NCBI RefSeq assembly: GCF_000182925.2
Contig: NC_026501.1
Span: forward strand, 9,713,917 to 9,777,916
Direction of reading: 5' to 3'
Source: Neurospora crassa OR74A
Taxonomy: Eukaryota > Ascomycota > Sordariomycetes > Sordariales > Sordariaceae
DNA length: 64,000 nucleotides
Shown piece by piece: positions 12,240 through 24,313 of the stretch. The translations under genes and the position numbers were made by a program. Position 1 is the stretch's first letter; every line of letters starts with the position of its first letter. The notes beneath the pieces were generated by a model, which saw nothing but the letters and a program-made list of their open reading frames with translations, was not told the origin of the DNA and made no database searches.

Positions 12240-13990
12240 TTTAACCTTTTAAATAATTATTTAATTTAACCGAAATAGTAATTATACTTATTATAATATA
12301 TAATACGAATATAATTATTATAATTAATATAACCCTAGAGAATATAGAGAATAGCTTTATAGAAATATTTCGTATTTGTAACGATATATATATTAGGGTA
12401 ATATACAATTAATTTAACTTACTACTTAATATTATACTTCGTCTATTTCCTCGGTTTAATAATTTTAAATATATTAAAATTAAGGTCTATTATAAATAAA
12501 GGGCGTTTAAACTAACTAAGTAGCTAAAATTGAACTATATTGAAGATTGTATCTAATATAAACAACGATTTAGTATTATATATATATAAATAGTTATTAT
12601 ATAATTAGTTTTATAATAAAAATAGCTTTTTAAATATATATTTAAGTTAATCGAAATATTAATAAGGTATAAAGAAATAGGTAATACCTTCTCTACTAGT
12701 ACGAATAGTGTAATTAAAATATTATTATAAATCCGTAATATTCTTAAATATAACCTCGCCGTATTGTATAATTCGGGCTATATTAAATATATTTATACTT
12801 ATCCCTAATACGACTATCAATATAATAATATAGTATTAAGAATTAAGGGTAATGAATTGTTAATATAGATATTCCTAATTAGGGGGGCGGATATAAGAAT
12901 AATAAACCTAAATTACTATAGACGTTTTAATTTTAATATAGAGATTGTACTTAATTATAGTGTAAATAAGATACTTCCTTATTTTACTAATTAAGTCCTT
13001 ACTATTAATATAAATAATAGTTTTAGGAATTATTACCTTCGTTATAAGGATAAGGAAAAATTTAAATTGCTTAAAAGCTTAATTTTTGTTAGGCGGAATA
13101 TAATTAAAAACTATATTAATATTAGGGCGGTCGATTGAAGTATAAATAATACGTAGGGAGTTAGAAGATTCCCTAAATTTATAAAAATTAGTATATTATT
13201 ATATATAAACCTCGGATTCTCTAGTTAATATAGTTGTATAATTAAATTAAGGAATAGAAAGGGGAAGGGTCCGGCGGAGTTAAAAGAGATTAGAGAATTT
13301 AGTATAGAAGTTGTACTATTAGTAGATTGTGTAAAGTTCGTCTATAGTTATAAATACTATACGGATAGCGAATTCCGGATTGCGAAGGATTTTAAGGAAC
13401 CGGTAGTAAAGAGCCTACTTAAGCCCGAGGAGGATATGCGTAAAACGTTTAGTACGTATATAATTCTATATTATATAAATTTAAATATATTAATTAAATA
13501 TTCTATATTTAAAGTAATAATTATTAAATATACTTTATAAAGGTCCTAATTAATAAGTAGAGGCTTAGCGCCGGGGTACTTTGTAATAATATCCCTCTAT
13601 TCCTAATTAAGACGGTTTAAGGGAATAATTTATAGAATAATTTTATTTAGTAAGATTATTAATACTATTTAAAGTATAATACTCTTACTAAAATTAGTTG
13701 CTACTATAAGAATAGTATCGCCGGAACGGTATATAATACGATGGATATATTTAACCTATTCCGGACGAGGTTTACGGCGGTTAGAATTTATAATTAATTG
13801 AGAGATTGGATTGAGTAGAAGTCGGACGATAGCGTATATAAAACGAATTTAAAGTTTAGAATATTCTATTGGGTATATATATTCGACGATAGTAGTAATA
13901 TATTTGTACGATATTAATCCGGAAGAAGGTGAAATAATGAGGTTGGAATAAGTTTTAAAGTATTAAATAAACCTTAAAACTTTATTGAAG
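12240..13990 (+). pseudogene. Large RIP-degraded coding fossil, unidentified
   Basis: One plus-strand frame runs for about 500 codons. In-frame stops are mostly TAG/TAA where Gln is expected, with a few TGA. Preserved stretches include RFPKFIKI near 13,170, RNRKGKGPAELKEIREFSIE near 13,250-13,310, KEPVVKSLLKPEEDMRKTFS near 13,395-13,455 and YDINPEEGEIMRLE near 13,905-13,950. The density of charged residues and the absence of frame changes argue for a real gene that was mutated but not otherwise broken. The N-terminal part may have held Cys/His residues now read as Tyr, but I cannot show a zinc finger. No family assigned. Confidence 0.5.
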
Positions 13991-14279
13991 GTAGAACTAA
14001 ATTAGATTATACTTAATATTAAATTTTAGATTAATATAATAAAGAATAAATAAAATATAATATTTATTTTTTAGGATAGTAATTATAGTATTTAACGAAG
14101 GAACGCCCTAGACTTTGTTTAATAATAAATATTAATTATAGTAAAAAAAAAAAAGTTGCGAAATTGAAGGTAGGATTAATACTAAATTTAATAATTAAAT
14201 TAAGTTTAGGTATCGGTTGTAATTATAGAGATATTTGCGAGTAATATATTTGAGTAGAGTTTTGTTTGTATAGGAATAA

Positions 14280-14703
14280 TAGCGCTTGACAGCTAAAATA
14301 TTCAAAATTAACACAGACCTCCTCTCACAAAGTTCGAGGAGACCTACATTTTATGTGGGGCGGGGGAACGGAGGCAGATGGGGTTTGTTTAGAGACTAGC
14401 AGCACCGTCTTCTTTCCGACTTCCCGCCGATATCGATCCAGTTCCTCACCGCCGTGCTGTAACCACAAGTACAGGAAGCAGATTGCTAGCCGCTAGCCAG
14501 CGTACCTCCGCCGGAGCATCACAATATCTACCTTAATAACTTTATACCGTAGAGTACCGCACAACAGGCGACAGCAGCACCCTTGTGGTTCGCTCGCTGG
14601 CCTGTCGTTCGACCTCGAGACATCCCAATAAGGAACAGTCATTACGACTTTTCCCACCCTTCGAGACGGGCTCAACGCCCCTCTCACCTCCCCGTCGGCC
14701 ACG
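14280..14703 (+). other. Non-mutated GC-normal patch, possible LINE 5' leader
   Basis: About 420 bp with ordinary composition, rich in CpA and TpG, in contrast to the AT-rich sequence before it. It directly precedes ATGGCGCC at 14,704, which opens a degraded coiled-coil ORF. A 5' untranslated/promoter region of a LINE-type element is likely. A short minus-strand ORF crosses it but has no supporting features. The patch may have been single copy when RIP acted, or have been inserted later. Confidence 0.5.
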
Positions 14704-14785
14704 ATGGCGCCTTTTTAGGATGACATCGTAGCTACCCTACGCAAAGTAAACGAGGAGCTTATTAAGAGCCTCCAGGCGCGTGTTA
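14704..14785 (+). pseudogene. Start of a degraded LINE ORF1 (gag-like)
   Basis: The frame begins MAPF at 14,704, meets a TAG at codon 5 (Gln expected), then reads DDIVATLRKVNEELIKSLQA, an amphipathic coiled-coil-like start typical of ORF1 proteins in fungal Tad-like LINEs. It is interrupted after GCGCGTGTT by the ~335-bp repeat at 14,786. A similar Leu/Lys coiled-coil reading (ARLQVAEKFIEAIAK) follows the same repeat at 19,520, suggesting the two were once joined. Confidence 0.45.
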
Positions 14786-15118
14786 GGAACGTAGGCGAAA
14801 GGTAGGCTGAGGTGACTACGGTTGTAGCTACACGTAGGGGACGGCAAGTTAGGGGTTAATCCAAAAATATATTAATAACTACCGACTACAATGAATTACG
14901 CTTCATTAAGCCTCTTTTATACCTATATAAATTCTATTTATCCGCTAATGAGTATTATAGAGCCTTATATTAGTTTGGCGCTTCGGTACAATACTAAATT
15001 ATCCTTCCCGCGAACCCAACCCGATATAGGCGTTATTATTAATAATCCTACGCATCAATTAACGAAGGGGAATAGTAGCCGTTAAAGTACTTCTATATAC
15101 AAATTCTTAGCCTCCTAA
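14786..15118 (+). repeat. ~335-bp dispersed repeat, copy 1
   Basis: Starts AGGAACGTAGGCGAAAGGTA, contains GACTACGGTTGTAGCTACAC, and ends CTTAGCCTCCTAATA. A second full copy lies at 43,786-44,120. The right end alone occurs at 19,489-19,519 and the left end alone at 24,158-24,213. Flanks differ at every copy while the ends coincide, so it behaves as a discrete unit. Copies differ by transitions. It has no confirmed coding capacity. Confidence 0.75.
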
Positions 15119-16740
15119 TACAACCCCCCCCCTTATAGGTTCCATCCTTAGAACCTTTACAATTTATAATAAATTCTAATTAAATAGTAGAGGGCGTTAA
15201 TATTATATTATTATAATATTATTAGACTATATTATTAATAAAAGTATAATATCTTCGCCCTTTAATTTTAGTAAACCGTTATTTATAATAACTACCGATG
15301 TTATATTCCGGATATTGTAACTATTTCGCCGCTAGCGAGCCGCCCGCTAGAATATTAATATTATAATATCCCTTCTCCTAAGCTCTAAATATAAATATAA
15401 AGCTACCTACCTAAATATTAGTATTATAATATCTATTCTTATAAACTCTAGTACGGATATAAAACCGGTATTAAATTTAAAGTATTAGTATTCCGCCCGC
15501 TAGAATATTAATATTGTAATATTTATTCTTATAAATTTTAATATAAATACGAAATTAATATTAAATTTAAAAAATTAGTCGGGTTCCCGACTATTACTAA
15601 AACTATTATCCTATAGGCGTACGAGGTAGTAAGTATTATTTTACCTAACGAGGAGTATTATATTGAATTTAAAAATATTAATAAGTACCTTAGAATATTA
15701 ATATAATTACGCCCTATAATTCTTCTTACCGGATATTCTCTATTATCTATACTTATAGTGCGATTTAATACTCTCGTAAAGCACCCTCCATTATTTATAC
15801 CTACTATATAATACCTATACAATTAAAACCGAAGTTCTTTTTATAGGTTATTCTCTATTTAATTATTTATACTTATTATAATTTATTATAATACCTAAAT
15901 ATAATCCCCTTCCCTATAGGTTCTATCCTTAGGACCTTCGTTTCCTTCCTTCGCCTCCTATAATTCTATATACTATTTCCTCTATAAACCTCCTTTACCT
16001 ATATTATTCCTTCTTAATTACCTCCCTATTACCCTTACTTTATTTTTCGTATTACTCTCTTCGTTCCAATAATATAATTCCTAATTATTACCCCTATTCT
16101 CCCTATTATAATCCGAATTATATACCTTCCTATTTTCCATTTTTCTCTCCTACTTTTTTATAACCGCCGTTATTACCTATTTATCTTATCCTTCCCCTTC
16201 TAATTATTACCTTCGTCTTATCCTTCTATTTATTCCCTCTTACTATTTATATAATTATTTAATACTTTTCTTACCCTATATTATTTTATATTCGTCTGCT
16301 TAAAATTATATTCGCCTACTTCAATTTATATTTGTATAAAAACCTCCTCCCTCGTTTATATAATACCCTTTCCGCCTACCCTCTTCACCTCTCCTTTTCT
16401 TCCTCTTCCTATTTTTACCTTTACTACTATATCTACCCCCCCCTCGCCCGCACCGGCCCTCCCCCCAAATATACACTTCACTATTATATATTTATATATT
16501 AATCCCTACCTCTTTAATATATTTAATTAATATATTTATTTCCCTTCTTTATTTTCCTTTTTCTACCCCATCCTTATTCTCCCCTTACCCTATACCTATT
16601 ACTAACCTTTACCCAGCTATTTTCTTTCCTATATTTTAATAATATTTATCCTCTTATTTATTTAGGATATAGTATTACTTTAATTTAAACGTTTACGAGT
16701 GTTCTAACCCTAAATTTATACGAAGCTTTTGAGTTGATTA
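15119..16740. other. AT-rich sequence with short tandem repeats
   Basis: Three repeats built on GAATATTAATATTATAATAT lie near 15,351, 15,412 and 15,507. CTTATAGGTTCCATCCTTAG near 15,132 recurs as CCTATAGGTTCTATCCTTAG near 15,912. From about 15,920 to 16,640 the plus strand is very pyrimidine-rich (CCTTC/TTCCT runs). No gene recognised. Confidence 0.55.
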
Positions 16741-16764
16741 GTTAAAATATTTGCTAGACCAAAG

Positions 16765-16771
16765 GTACGTT

Positions 16772-16824
<53 letters not shown>

Positions 16825-16851
16825 CACTTCACTAACATCTTTTCCTTCCAG
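16765..16851 (+). other. Intron-like segment with T51 homopolymer
   Basis: Sequence CAAAG/GTACGT at 16,765 forms a strong donor. The segment ends CACTAACATCTTTTCCTTCCAG/AA at 16,851 with a consensus branch site (CTAAC) and acceptor. Between them lies an uninterrupted run of 51 T (16,774-16,824). The signals are not RIP-mutated although the flanks are. The exons cannot be read as a known protein. Alternatively the run is the complement of a retroposed poly(A) tail. Confidence 0.45.
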
Positions 16852-17574
16852 AATTCAACGAAAAATCGCAATATTCGCTAACAATACGCCGCTACATACT
16901 CGAAGTCCCTTATAGTATTTACAATTTATAGAATACTATATAAAATATAGTAGCTAAAATTATACGCCTTACTAATACTAATAGCCCCTTACTTACCCTC
17001 CTCTTATAATAATTATATTATTCTATAATAGTATTTTAAATTATAATATAAGTGCGTTTAATTAATAATAGTCTCCCTACAATATTATTTAGGATACTTT
17101 ATACTTCTAATTTTAATTATAAGGGCTATTTAAAATTGGGTTACTATAATATTAATAATATTAATATTAATATTAATCCGGCGGCCCCCCCTAGCTCCCT
17201 TATAAATATTTCTATATTAAATATTTTTATTTATATCCCCCCCTCCCTTAATTGTAATTATAATCCTTAATATTAGTCGGTTAATAGAAAATTAGCGTCG
17301 CTAGATAGAAAATTAGACAAATTATTAGAATTTATAAGGGAGGATTATAAATAAATAGTATAAAGTGGTATTTACGAACGTTATTAATAGGTGTAATAGT
17401 ATATAGGAGTATTCCTCTTAAAATTATAGGTTTTAATTCTATATTAATAATAGTAGATATTATTAAGGATTTTTTCGTTTGGGGCAATAATAGAAAATAC
17501 GGGCTATATTCTACTTAGCGCCTTATTAATATCTTATATTAAATTAAACTACTTTCCCTTCCTATTTCTTATCC

Positions 17575-17937
17575 TATTTAGCGTTTTTACTTTATATTTC
17601 CGCTTTACATTTCTATTTTACGTCTCTAATTTACTTCTCTATTCTATATTTCTATTTTATATCCCTACTTTACAACTTATATTTATATTTTATATTTATA
17701 TTTTATATTTATATTTTATATTTACGTCTTACATCTTACATCTACATTTTGCGTTTCTATTTTACATTTTATATTTTATATTTATATTTTACATTTCTAC
17801 TTTATATTTTACATCTTACATCTATATTTTACATTTCTACTTTACATCTTACGTTTTATATCTATATTTTACGTTTCTATTTTACGTTTTATATTTTATA
17901 TTTATATTTTATATTTTTATTCTACATTTTTAAATAA
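17575..17937. repeat. T-rich tandem repeat in gypsy copy A1
   Basis: Degenerate repetition of TATTTTACATTTCTA/TTTTATATTTATA motifs of about 12-18 bp for 360 bp. The same type of tract lies at 24,955-25,327 in copy A2, at the same distance from the chromodomain remnant, so it belongs to the element and is not a separate satellite. The ORFs that cross it on the plus strand are repeat artefacts. Confidence 0.8.
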
Positions 17938-18697
17938 TTATTATTCTCCTTCCTCTATTTAACTAACTTTTATTAACCTAATAATCAGTTTACTACTAGT
18001 ATATTGCTATTATATATCTTTAGCCTTATATTCCTTAAAAAGGTCCGGGTAATTTATATTCTTTTATAAAACCTACGAATTTTTATTATCCGGATACCCT
18101 TTTTATTTAATTTAGAATTAACGTTAATAGCTGGATTTATAATACTTTATAATCGCTTTAATTTTATATTAAATATTATTTTCTTTAATATTTATAACTT
18201 TCCTTTATAGTGTTATTATAGTAGGATCCTTATAGTACGGCTCTAATAAAGTAATAGGGAATATTAAATAGATTTAATAACGCGCGGAGAGTATAAATTA
18301 GTATACTATCTTTTTTTCCCTAACAACTTTAATAATTTAGAAGGGTCCTAAAAATTTATTTATTAATTTAGCGTTTGGGTAGTATTATTTAATATATTTC
18401 GTATTAAATAAAACCTAATTTCTAATATTAAATTCCTTTAATTTCCGAACTTTATTATACTATTTCGTATACCCTTAATTAATAACCTCTAAAACTACTA
18501 TAACTTCTACCCACTTATATAGTAATTTATTAATTCGATTGGTAATTATTATTAGTAAAATTATCCTCCGTCTTCGCTCCGAATCTACTAATCCCCGAAG
18601 ATAATACCTTAAAAGTAATTCCGAAGGGGATTTTCTAATAGCGGTATAGAAATAATTATTATATATCCACTATACTAGTATGATTTTTTTGGCCTAA

Positions 18698-18797
18698 NNN
18701 NNNNNNNNNNNNNNNNNNNNNNNNNNNNNNNNNNNNNNNNNNNNNNNNNNNNNNNNNNNNNNNNNNNNNNNNNNNNNNNNNNNNNNNNNNNNNNNNN
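18698..18797. other. Assembly gap (100 N) within gypsy copy A1
   Basis: Run of 100 N. Integrase C-terminus lies to the left and reverse transcriptase to the right, so RNase H and the integrase core are missing here and far more than 100 bp may be absent. Confidence 0.99.
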
Positions 18798-19388
18798 CGT
18801 CTCCCTCTCGAATCTAAATCCTATAATATACGTCCTTCAAATCTAACTTTATAAAGATTTTAATTAATAATAACCGATTAAGAATTTCTTAAATAAGGGG
18901 TAATACTATTTAATTCTTCTTTATAACCTTATTTAACGCCCTAAAATTAATATAGAGCCTTAATTTTCTACCCTTCTTTAGAATAAAAATAATAAGAGCG
19001 CCCGTTAGGTTAATAAAAGAATGAATTTATCCTTTTTAAAGTACTTCTATTAACTACTTATATAATATTTTTAATTCTTTAATATTCAATATATAAATCG
19101 GTCCTTAAAGTGCCGATTCTCCTTGAATTAAATTAATATAATACTTTAACCGATTGTATTAAGGTAGGGGTATAATTGAAGTTTTGAATATTAACCGGAA
19201 TTTTTTGTATTTTAGTAGAATAATTGGTTTAAGGACGGCGGGTTTGCTTTCTATTTCCTCTAGTAACTTTAAGGGTTGTAATAACGCTAATTCCGCGGGG
19301 GGTATTAGGGTAAGGTAAATATTATTAAATACTATTCGAAAAACTTTTATTAAGGGGGTAAGGATTAGAGGCAATTTAGCCGACTCTA

Positions 19389-19488
19389 NNNNNNNNNNNN
19401 NNNNNNNNNNNNNNNNNNNNNNNNNNNNNNNNNNNNNNNNNNNNNNNNNNNNNNNNNNNNNNNNNNNNNNNNNNNNNNNNNNNNNNNN
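19389..19488. other. Assembly gap (100 N)
   Basis: Run of 100 N separating a 591-bp gypsy contig from a LINE contig. Order and orientation across it are not proven by the sequence. Confidence 0.99.
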
Positions 19489-19519
19489 ACTTCTATATAC
19501 AAGTTCTTAGCCTCCTAAT
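19489..19519 (+). repeat. Right end of the ~335-bp dispersed repeat
   Basis: ACTTCTATATACAAGTTCTTAGCCTCCTAATA-type sequence matches the last ~31 bp of the copy at 14,786-15,118. The contig starts inside the repeat, consistent with an assembly break there. Confidence 0.75.
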
Positions 19520-22500
19520 AGCGCGCCTCCAGGTCGCTGAAAAGTTCATCGAGGCTATCGCTAAAACCTACAACGCCCTCGACTCCCCCGCCTAAAAGAG
19601 GGCGGCAACCCCCCTTCGTACCCAGCTTTACAACCTCCTACGCTCTTTCTTTTATATAGAAATATATATAACTACCCAATTTCAATTGCCCTCAACCCCT
19701 CCCCCTTCTCCCCCTTGGACCTAGACTCTTATAATACCCCCCCCGGCAAAGCCAATTAATAAAGCCAATTCTAACCAACTACGTAACGCTCTACTTATAG
19801 TCCCGTTTAATTAAGTATAGGTTTAAACGTCCGCTAAGAATATAAATATTATATAGTAATAGGTTATTAATAAGAAAAAGAAAAATAGGACTAAAATAAC
19901 TAATTTAATTACTTCTACTAATAATATTAACTATAAGCCCCCTCCTCCCTCTAATATTACTACTACTTATAAAGAGAATTGTAGGGCCTTCCTTAAATTT
20001 GTACTAGACGTAGAACTTTGGAATATAATACCCGAAGGAGTTATTTCTTATATTACGGAGGAGATTAAATTTCCTTATTACTATATTAAGAAAGTTTACC
20101 CGGTATAATTTAATTTTTGTATTGAGATTACTACTCTTAATTAACGCCTTACCCTTATTGAACTTAATAAAAAGATTTTATAATATAAAATTAAATTCGA
20201 AATAGAATTGGTTTTGTACTACTTTATTAGCGTCCCCTTTAAATTCTTCACTTACAATAGAGCTTGCAATACCGAACCCTATATTAAATAGAAAATTCTA
20301 ATTACTATTAAATAATAAGTTAAGATTATTAAGGTTAAGATATTTAATAACTATATTATTATCCTCCTAAAGAAGATATACCCGTTCTAGATCTTTAAAT
20401 CCGAACCCGCCTATATTATAGAACGGAACCCTCGAATTAATACTTACGAATGCTACTTCGGTTTATATTATATAATTAAATATATTTCTACTTTTATTTA
20501 TAAGGATTGTAGTACCCCCTCTATTAACTATAAAAATATATACAAACCTATCCTATAATGCTCTAATTACTTCGGTTTAGTTTAACTTAACTATTAAAAT
20601 TACCTAATCTTCTTTAAGGTTAAAAACGGCTATATTATTAGATTTATAATTAAATAACATATAAGCGTATATAAAGTAAGAAAAATTACTTATAAAGTAG
20701 TTACTTATAAATTTAAAAAAGTAAGGGAAGTAAATGTAGACGTTACTATTTAGAAGGCTATTATAATTAATAAAGACGGCAATATATTATTATAAAACTT
20801 ACCCCCAATAGAACCGACTATACTATAACCTATAAATTCTTACTTAGAGCTAACCCAACCCCCTCCCCGCCCCACTACTCCCCCCCCCGCCCTAGTACCT
20901 ACTTAAACTTTATCCTTTAGCCTACGGACGGCCTAAATTAAAGTTGCAATTTAGAAGGAGACTAATAAGCGCTACTTCGGACTATTAAGTAACGAAGGTT
21001 ATAGTACTTCGTTCTCCTTTAATTAACTCCCTTCTATACTTTATATTAGAATTTTATTAGCCGGTAGAAGTTCCTCTAGTAGTATTAAAACCCCTATAGA
21101 AGTTTAGGGCAATTTCCTTAAAAAATATTTTTTAATAGCCGCTAACTACCCTTAAATACTTATATAATTACTTTAGCTACGTATAAGCAACGACGCTAAG
21201 GAGTAAACTACGCCCTTCCCCCCCCCCTCCCTATAATAGAGGAATTTAGGGTTATTTCTATTAATATTTAAAAGTCCCTAACGAATATTAATAGTATATT
21301 TAAATAGGTAATTAATAACCGGACCCTAGTAATCTACGTCTAAGAGCTACCTATTATATAAGGCCGACTCTATAGGTACTCTAGCTTTTATATTATTAGC
21401 TTAAATAACTATAATACCCGTATAGCGATATATATTACTAAAATATATAAATTTATTATTACTACCTCCCCCTAAACGTATACCGTTACTACCTCCGTTT
21501 AAGGTACGGATATTATTAATATTTACTAGTACCCTTAAAATAAATAAGCAGCCCCAATTAGAATATACCTCCTTAAAGTCCTTATATTCTACTCCCTTAT
21601 CGTTGGTAACTTCAATACGTACTACTATATATAGGATCTACACTTCCGCAACTCCCCGAAGGGTACTGAAATTAATAACCTTATAGTTATATTCGGCCTT
21701 TACCTCCTTAATATACTGGGTATTTTTATATATAAATACGTATAAGGCGAGTTTATAATCGATTTAGCCTTTAATGTAAATAGATTATATATAAGGGTAG
21801 GGGTTTAGGTATTCGACTATAAGAAATTTATTATTACTATTCTAATAATCCGTACTACCCCGCCCCCCTATAAATTCCTCCTACCCTTAGATTAACTAAA
21901 TAATATAATTATAGCCCTATATAAATAACTCCTACATTAACCCCCTATATCCGCTATAGTAGAAGAATTTAATAAATTTGTATAATTATTTATTAATACC
22001 TTTAAAGGTATAATTAAAGAATTTTCTATTCCTATAGGCGGCTGACCGAAGAGTATACTATAATAGAACCCCTCTTTAGTTGAAATTAGGGAGACCGACC
22101 CGGCGGTATATTATAAAATTTATAAAGAAATGTGCTAAATATACTATAAAAATAAGATTAATAGTGCGAAATCCCTAAAAAATTTAGGTAATATCCTCCA
22201 ATAGAGGAAAAATTTATTAAATAATAGGCTTATATTAATTAATACGCCTGAACGAAGGTTTACTTACCCTAAGGAGATTATTACCTACTTCGTTTATACT
22301 ACTTTCCGCCCTTTAAAAGAGGACTCCCTCCCCTTATATATTTACTATAATAATATACTCCCCCCCAACATTGCTACATAGGCCCTCGAACCCCTATTAG
22401 ATAAGGAATTTAAGGAAGCTTTCCTACGTTATAATTCGAATACTTTAGGCTTAAATAAAATTATCTTAAATATATTAAAAGTATTTTAAAAAGTAGTCCT

Positions 22501-24157
22501 CCCTTACTTTAAATCTATTACTACCGCATTCCTCCTATTTAATAAATTCTTAACCCTATATAAAAGGGCGGAAGTTATTACCCTCTCTAAACTAGGTAGG
22601 GACTTATATAGCTATAAAGGCTAGCGGCCTATTACCTTCCTCTTTATAGTAAGTAAGGGTATTAAAAGGTTTATAGCCTATAGAATAATAATTATTACTC
22701 TAAATACGGATTTTATACTTAGGGACTCTATTAGAGCCCTCCCAACTCGGTTAACTATAGACCTAATTATTACTCTAATATATAATACTAAGGGTATTAA
22801 CCGATTCGGCTAGTACAGTATTATCCTTATATTTAATATTAATTCGGCCTTCTTATTTATTAAAGTAAATAAACTCTCCGAGGTCCTTACGGACTAAGGC
22901 TAGCCCCCTACCTTTAATAATTTAATTCGAAATTTCTATACGAATAGAAGTTTCGCCTTCTATTAGGCTAATAGTAAATTCTATATTAATAATAGCCTCC
23001 TTTAAGGATTACTATAATTGTTTATTCTCTTTCTTTTCTTTATAGCGTTCCTCTTAAAAAGAATATAAAGGCCTACCTTCTTATACGCTAATAATATTAC
23101 TTACTTAATAATAGGAAAGGATATAACGTAAATATTCTATACGGCGTCCTGTAGGGCTATAGACCTTTACGAACGGGCTACGGCTTTAGGCTTTAAAATC
23201 GACTATAGGAAGATAGAGGTACTATATTTCCCGCTCCGAGGGAAGAATACGAAGAAGATTTAGCGGGATTCTATACGTATTATTATTAATACTTCCGCTA
23301 GCCTAATTAGATTATAAAAAGAAATAAGGTAACTAAGCGTCTACCTAAATATAAAATTCTCTTTTACTACTTAAATATAGAATAGGGTCCCTAAAGCTAT
23401 AGCAGTTATAAGTTTAATAATTAAAATTAATTAAGTATTATACAACCTCCCACTAACCTCTTCGAAATATATTTTTATTATTTACCTCCTTCCTACCCTA
23501 ATATATAGTATAATTACCCTCTTCCTAGGCTTCTATAAACCGGGTATTAGAGGGGCCCTAGTATTTATAAATATTGTATTAATAATTTATAAATTAAAAA
23601 TAGTAGCCTCCAAAGCCCTCCGTAGGACGATGCTTATATAGTGTACCGTCCTTAAAAAATTCCGTTCTAATTCGTTAGAATCGCCCTAACCGAAGTATTT
23701 AAATATAAAGTAATTAGGACTGCGGTCTAACTATATACCCTCCTAAATAATTACCTCCTTATATAGAGATTAAGAAGGAACCCCTTAAGGGGTTAATTCT
23801 AATTGTATTCCTTTATAAATATATAAGACCCGCCGGCTAAGCCCCCTAATAAATTCTATATCCTATACCTCCTTACCCTCTACTAATAGTTCTCCTTAAG
23901 CGCAGCCGCCCTAATATAAGAAAAGCTCTAAATATTATTATTAGAGGCCAATTTAAATTTATACTAGGCTATTAATAAATTAGGCTACTTAATAGATTTA
24001 CCCTAATATAAATATAACCCCTACTTCGCGCTCCCCCGGCTATATTTCGTTTAATAAATTAGCGAGAGGATAGGCTATTAGGATTTCTACTCTTATTATA
24101 AATAATTCTACTACCCCTAAAATATATTTAAATACTATATTTACAGCACCCTACTAT
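19520..24157 (+). mobile_element. RIP-degraded Tad-like LINE (ORF1, endonuclease, reverse transcriptase)
   Basis: A non-LTR retrotransposon in plus orientation. It reads in order: an ORF1 coiled-coil segment (ARLQVAEKFIEAIAK, 19,520-19,565); a decayed zinc-knuckle region with Cys/His changed to Tyr (around TYECYFGLYY at 20,440 and CSNYFGLV at 20,560); an apurinic-type endonuclease motif LIVGNFNTYYY at 21,597 (intact elements read VGDFNTHHP); and the reverse transcriptase, with RPITFLFIVSKGIKRFIA near 22,627, LPTRLTIDLI near 22,740 and LYANNIT at 23,081 in place of the catalytic YADD. Stops are mostly Gln-type. The catalytic Asp pair has become Asn-Asn, so the copy is dead. It is bordered on both sides by pieces of the ~335-bp repeat. 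Confidence 0.85.
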
Positions 24158-24213
24158 CAGGAACGTAAACAAAAGGTAAGATAAGGTGACTACGGTCGTA
24201 GCTATACGTAGGG
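24158..24213 (+). repeat. Left end of the ~335-bp dispersed repeat
   Basis: AGGAACGTAAACAAAAGGTA followed by GACTACGGTCGTAGCTATAC matches the first ~55 bp of the copies at 14,786 and 43,786. The contig ends inside it. Confidence 0.8.
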
Positions 24214-24313
24214 NNNNNNNNNNNNNNNNNNNNNNNNNNNNNNNNNNNNNNNNNNNNNNNNNNNNNNNNNNNNNNNNNNNNNNNNNNNNNNNNNNNNNNN
24301 NNNNNNNNNNNNN
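24214..24313. other. Assembly gap (100 N)
   Basis: Run of 100 N between the LINE contig and gypsy copy A2. Confidence 0.99.

Larger units (their letters stand above)
16852..19388 (-). mobile_element. RIP-degraded Ty3/gypsy chromovirus, copy A1 (3' part of pol)
   Basis: Read on the minus strand this is the pol region of a chromodomain-bearing gypsy retrotransposon. From right to left: a linker/protease-end ORF (19,159-19,374, with ELALLQPLKLLEEIESKPAV); the reverse transcriptase start with LTGALIIFILKKGRKLRLYI and IKLDLKDVYYRI (about 18,850-19,060); after the gap, the integrase C-terminus with YNNYFYTAIRKSPSELLLR (about 18,560-18,670); and a chromodomain remnant with KGYPDNKNS (about 18,070-18,180). 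Intact relatives read FVKKKDG, KLDLRDAYHRI and KGYPDEENTW at these places. Stops occur at Gln/Trp positions. The left part (16,852-17,570) matches 24,314-24,955. Termini and LTRs are not resolved. Confidence 0.8.

Noticed and set aside
14493-14702. 69-codon minus-strand ORF in the non-mutated patch
   Set aside because: No signal, domain or splice support; the patch is better explained as the leader of the plus-strand LINE-like ORF at 14,704.
17749-17937. 62-codon plus-strand ORF (and the similar ones at 25,109-25,358) as a small membrane protein
   Set aside because: They are translations of a T-rich tandem repeat inside a minus-strand retroelement.
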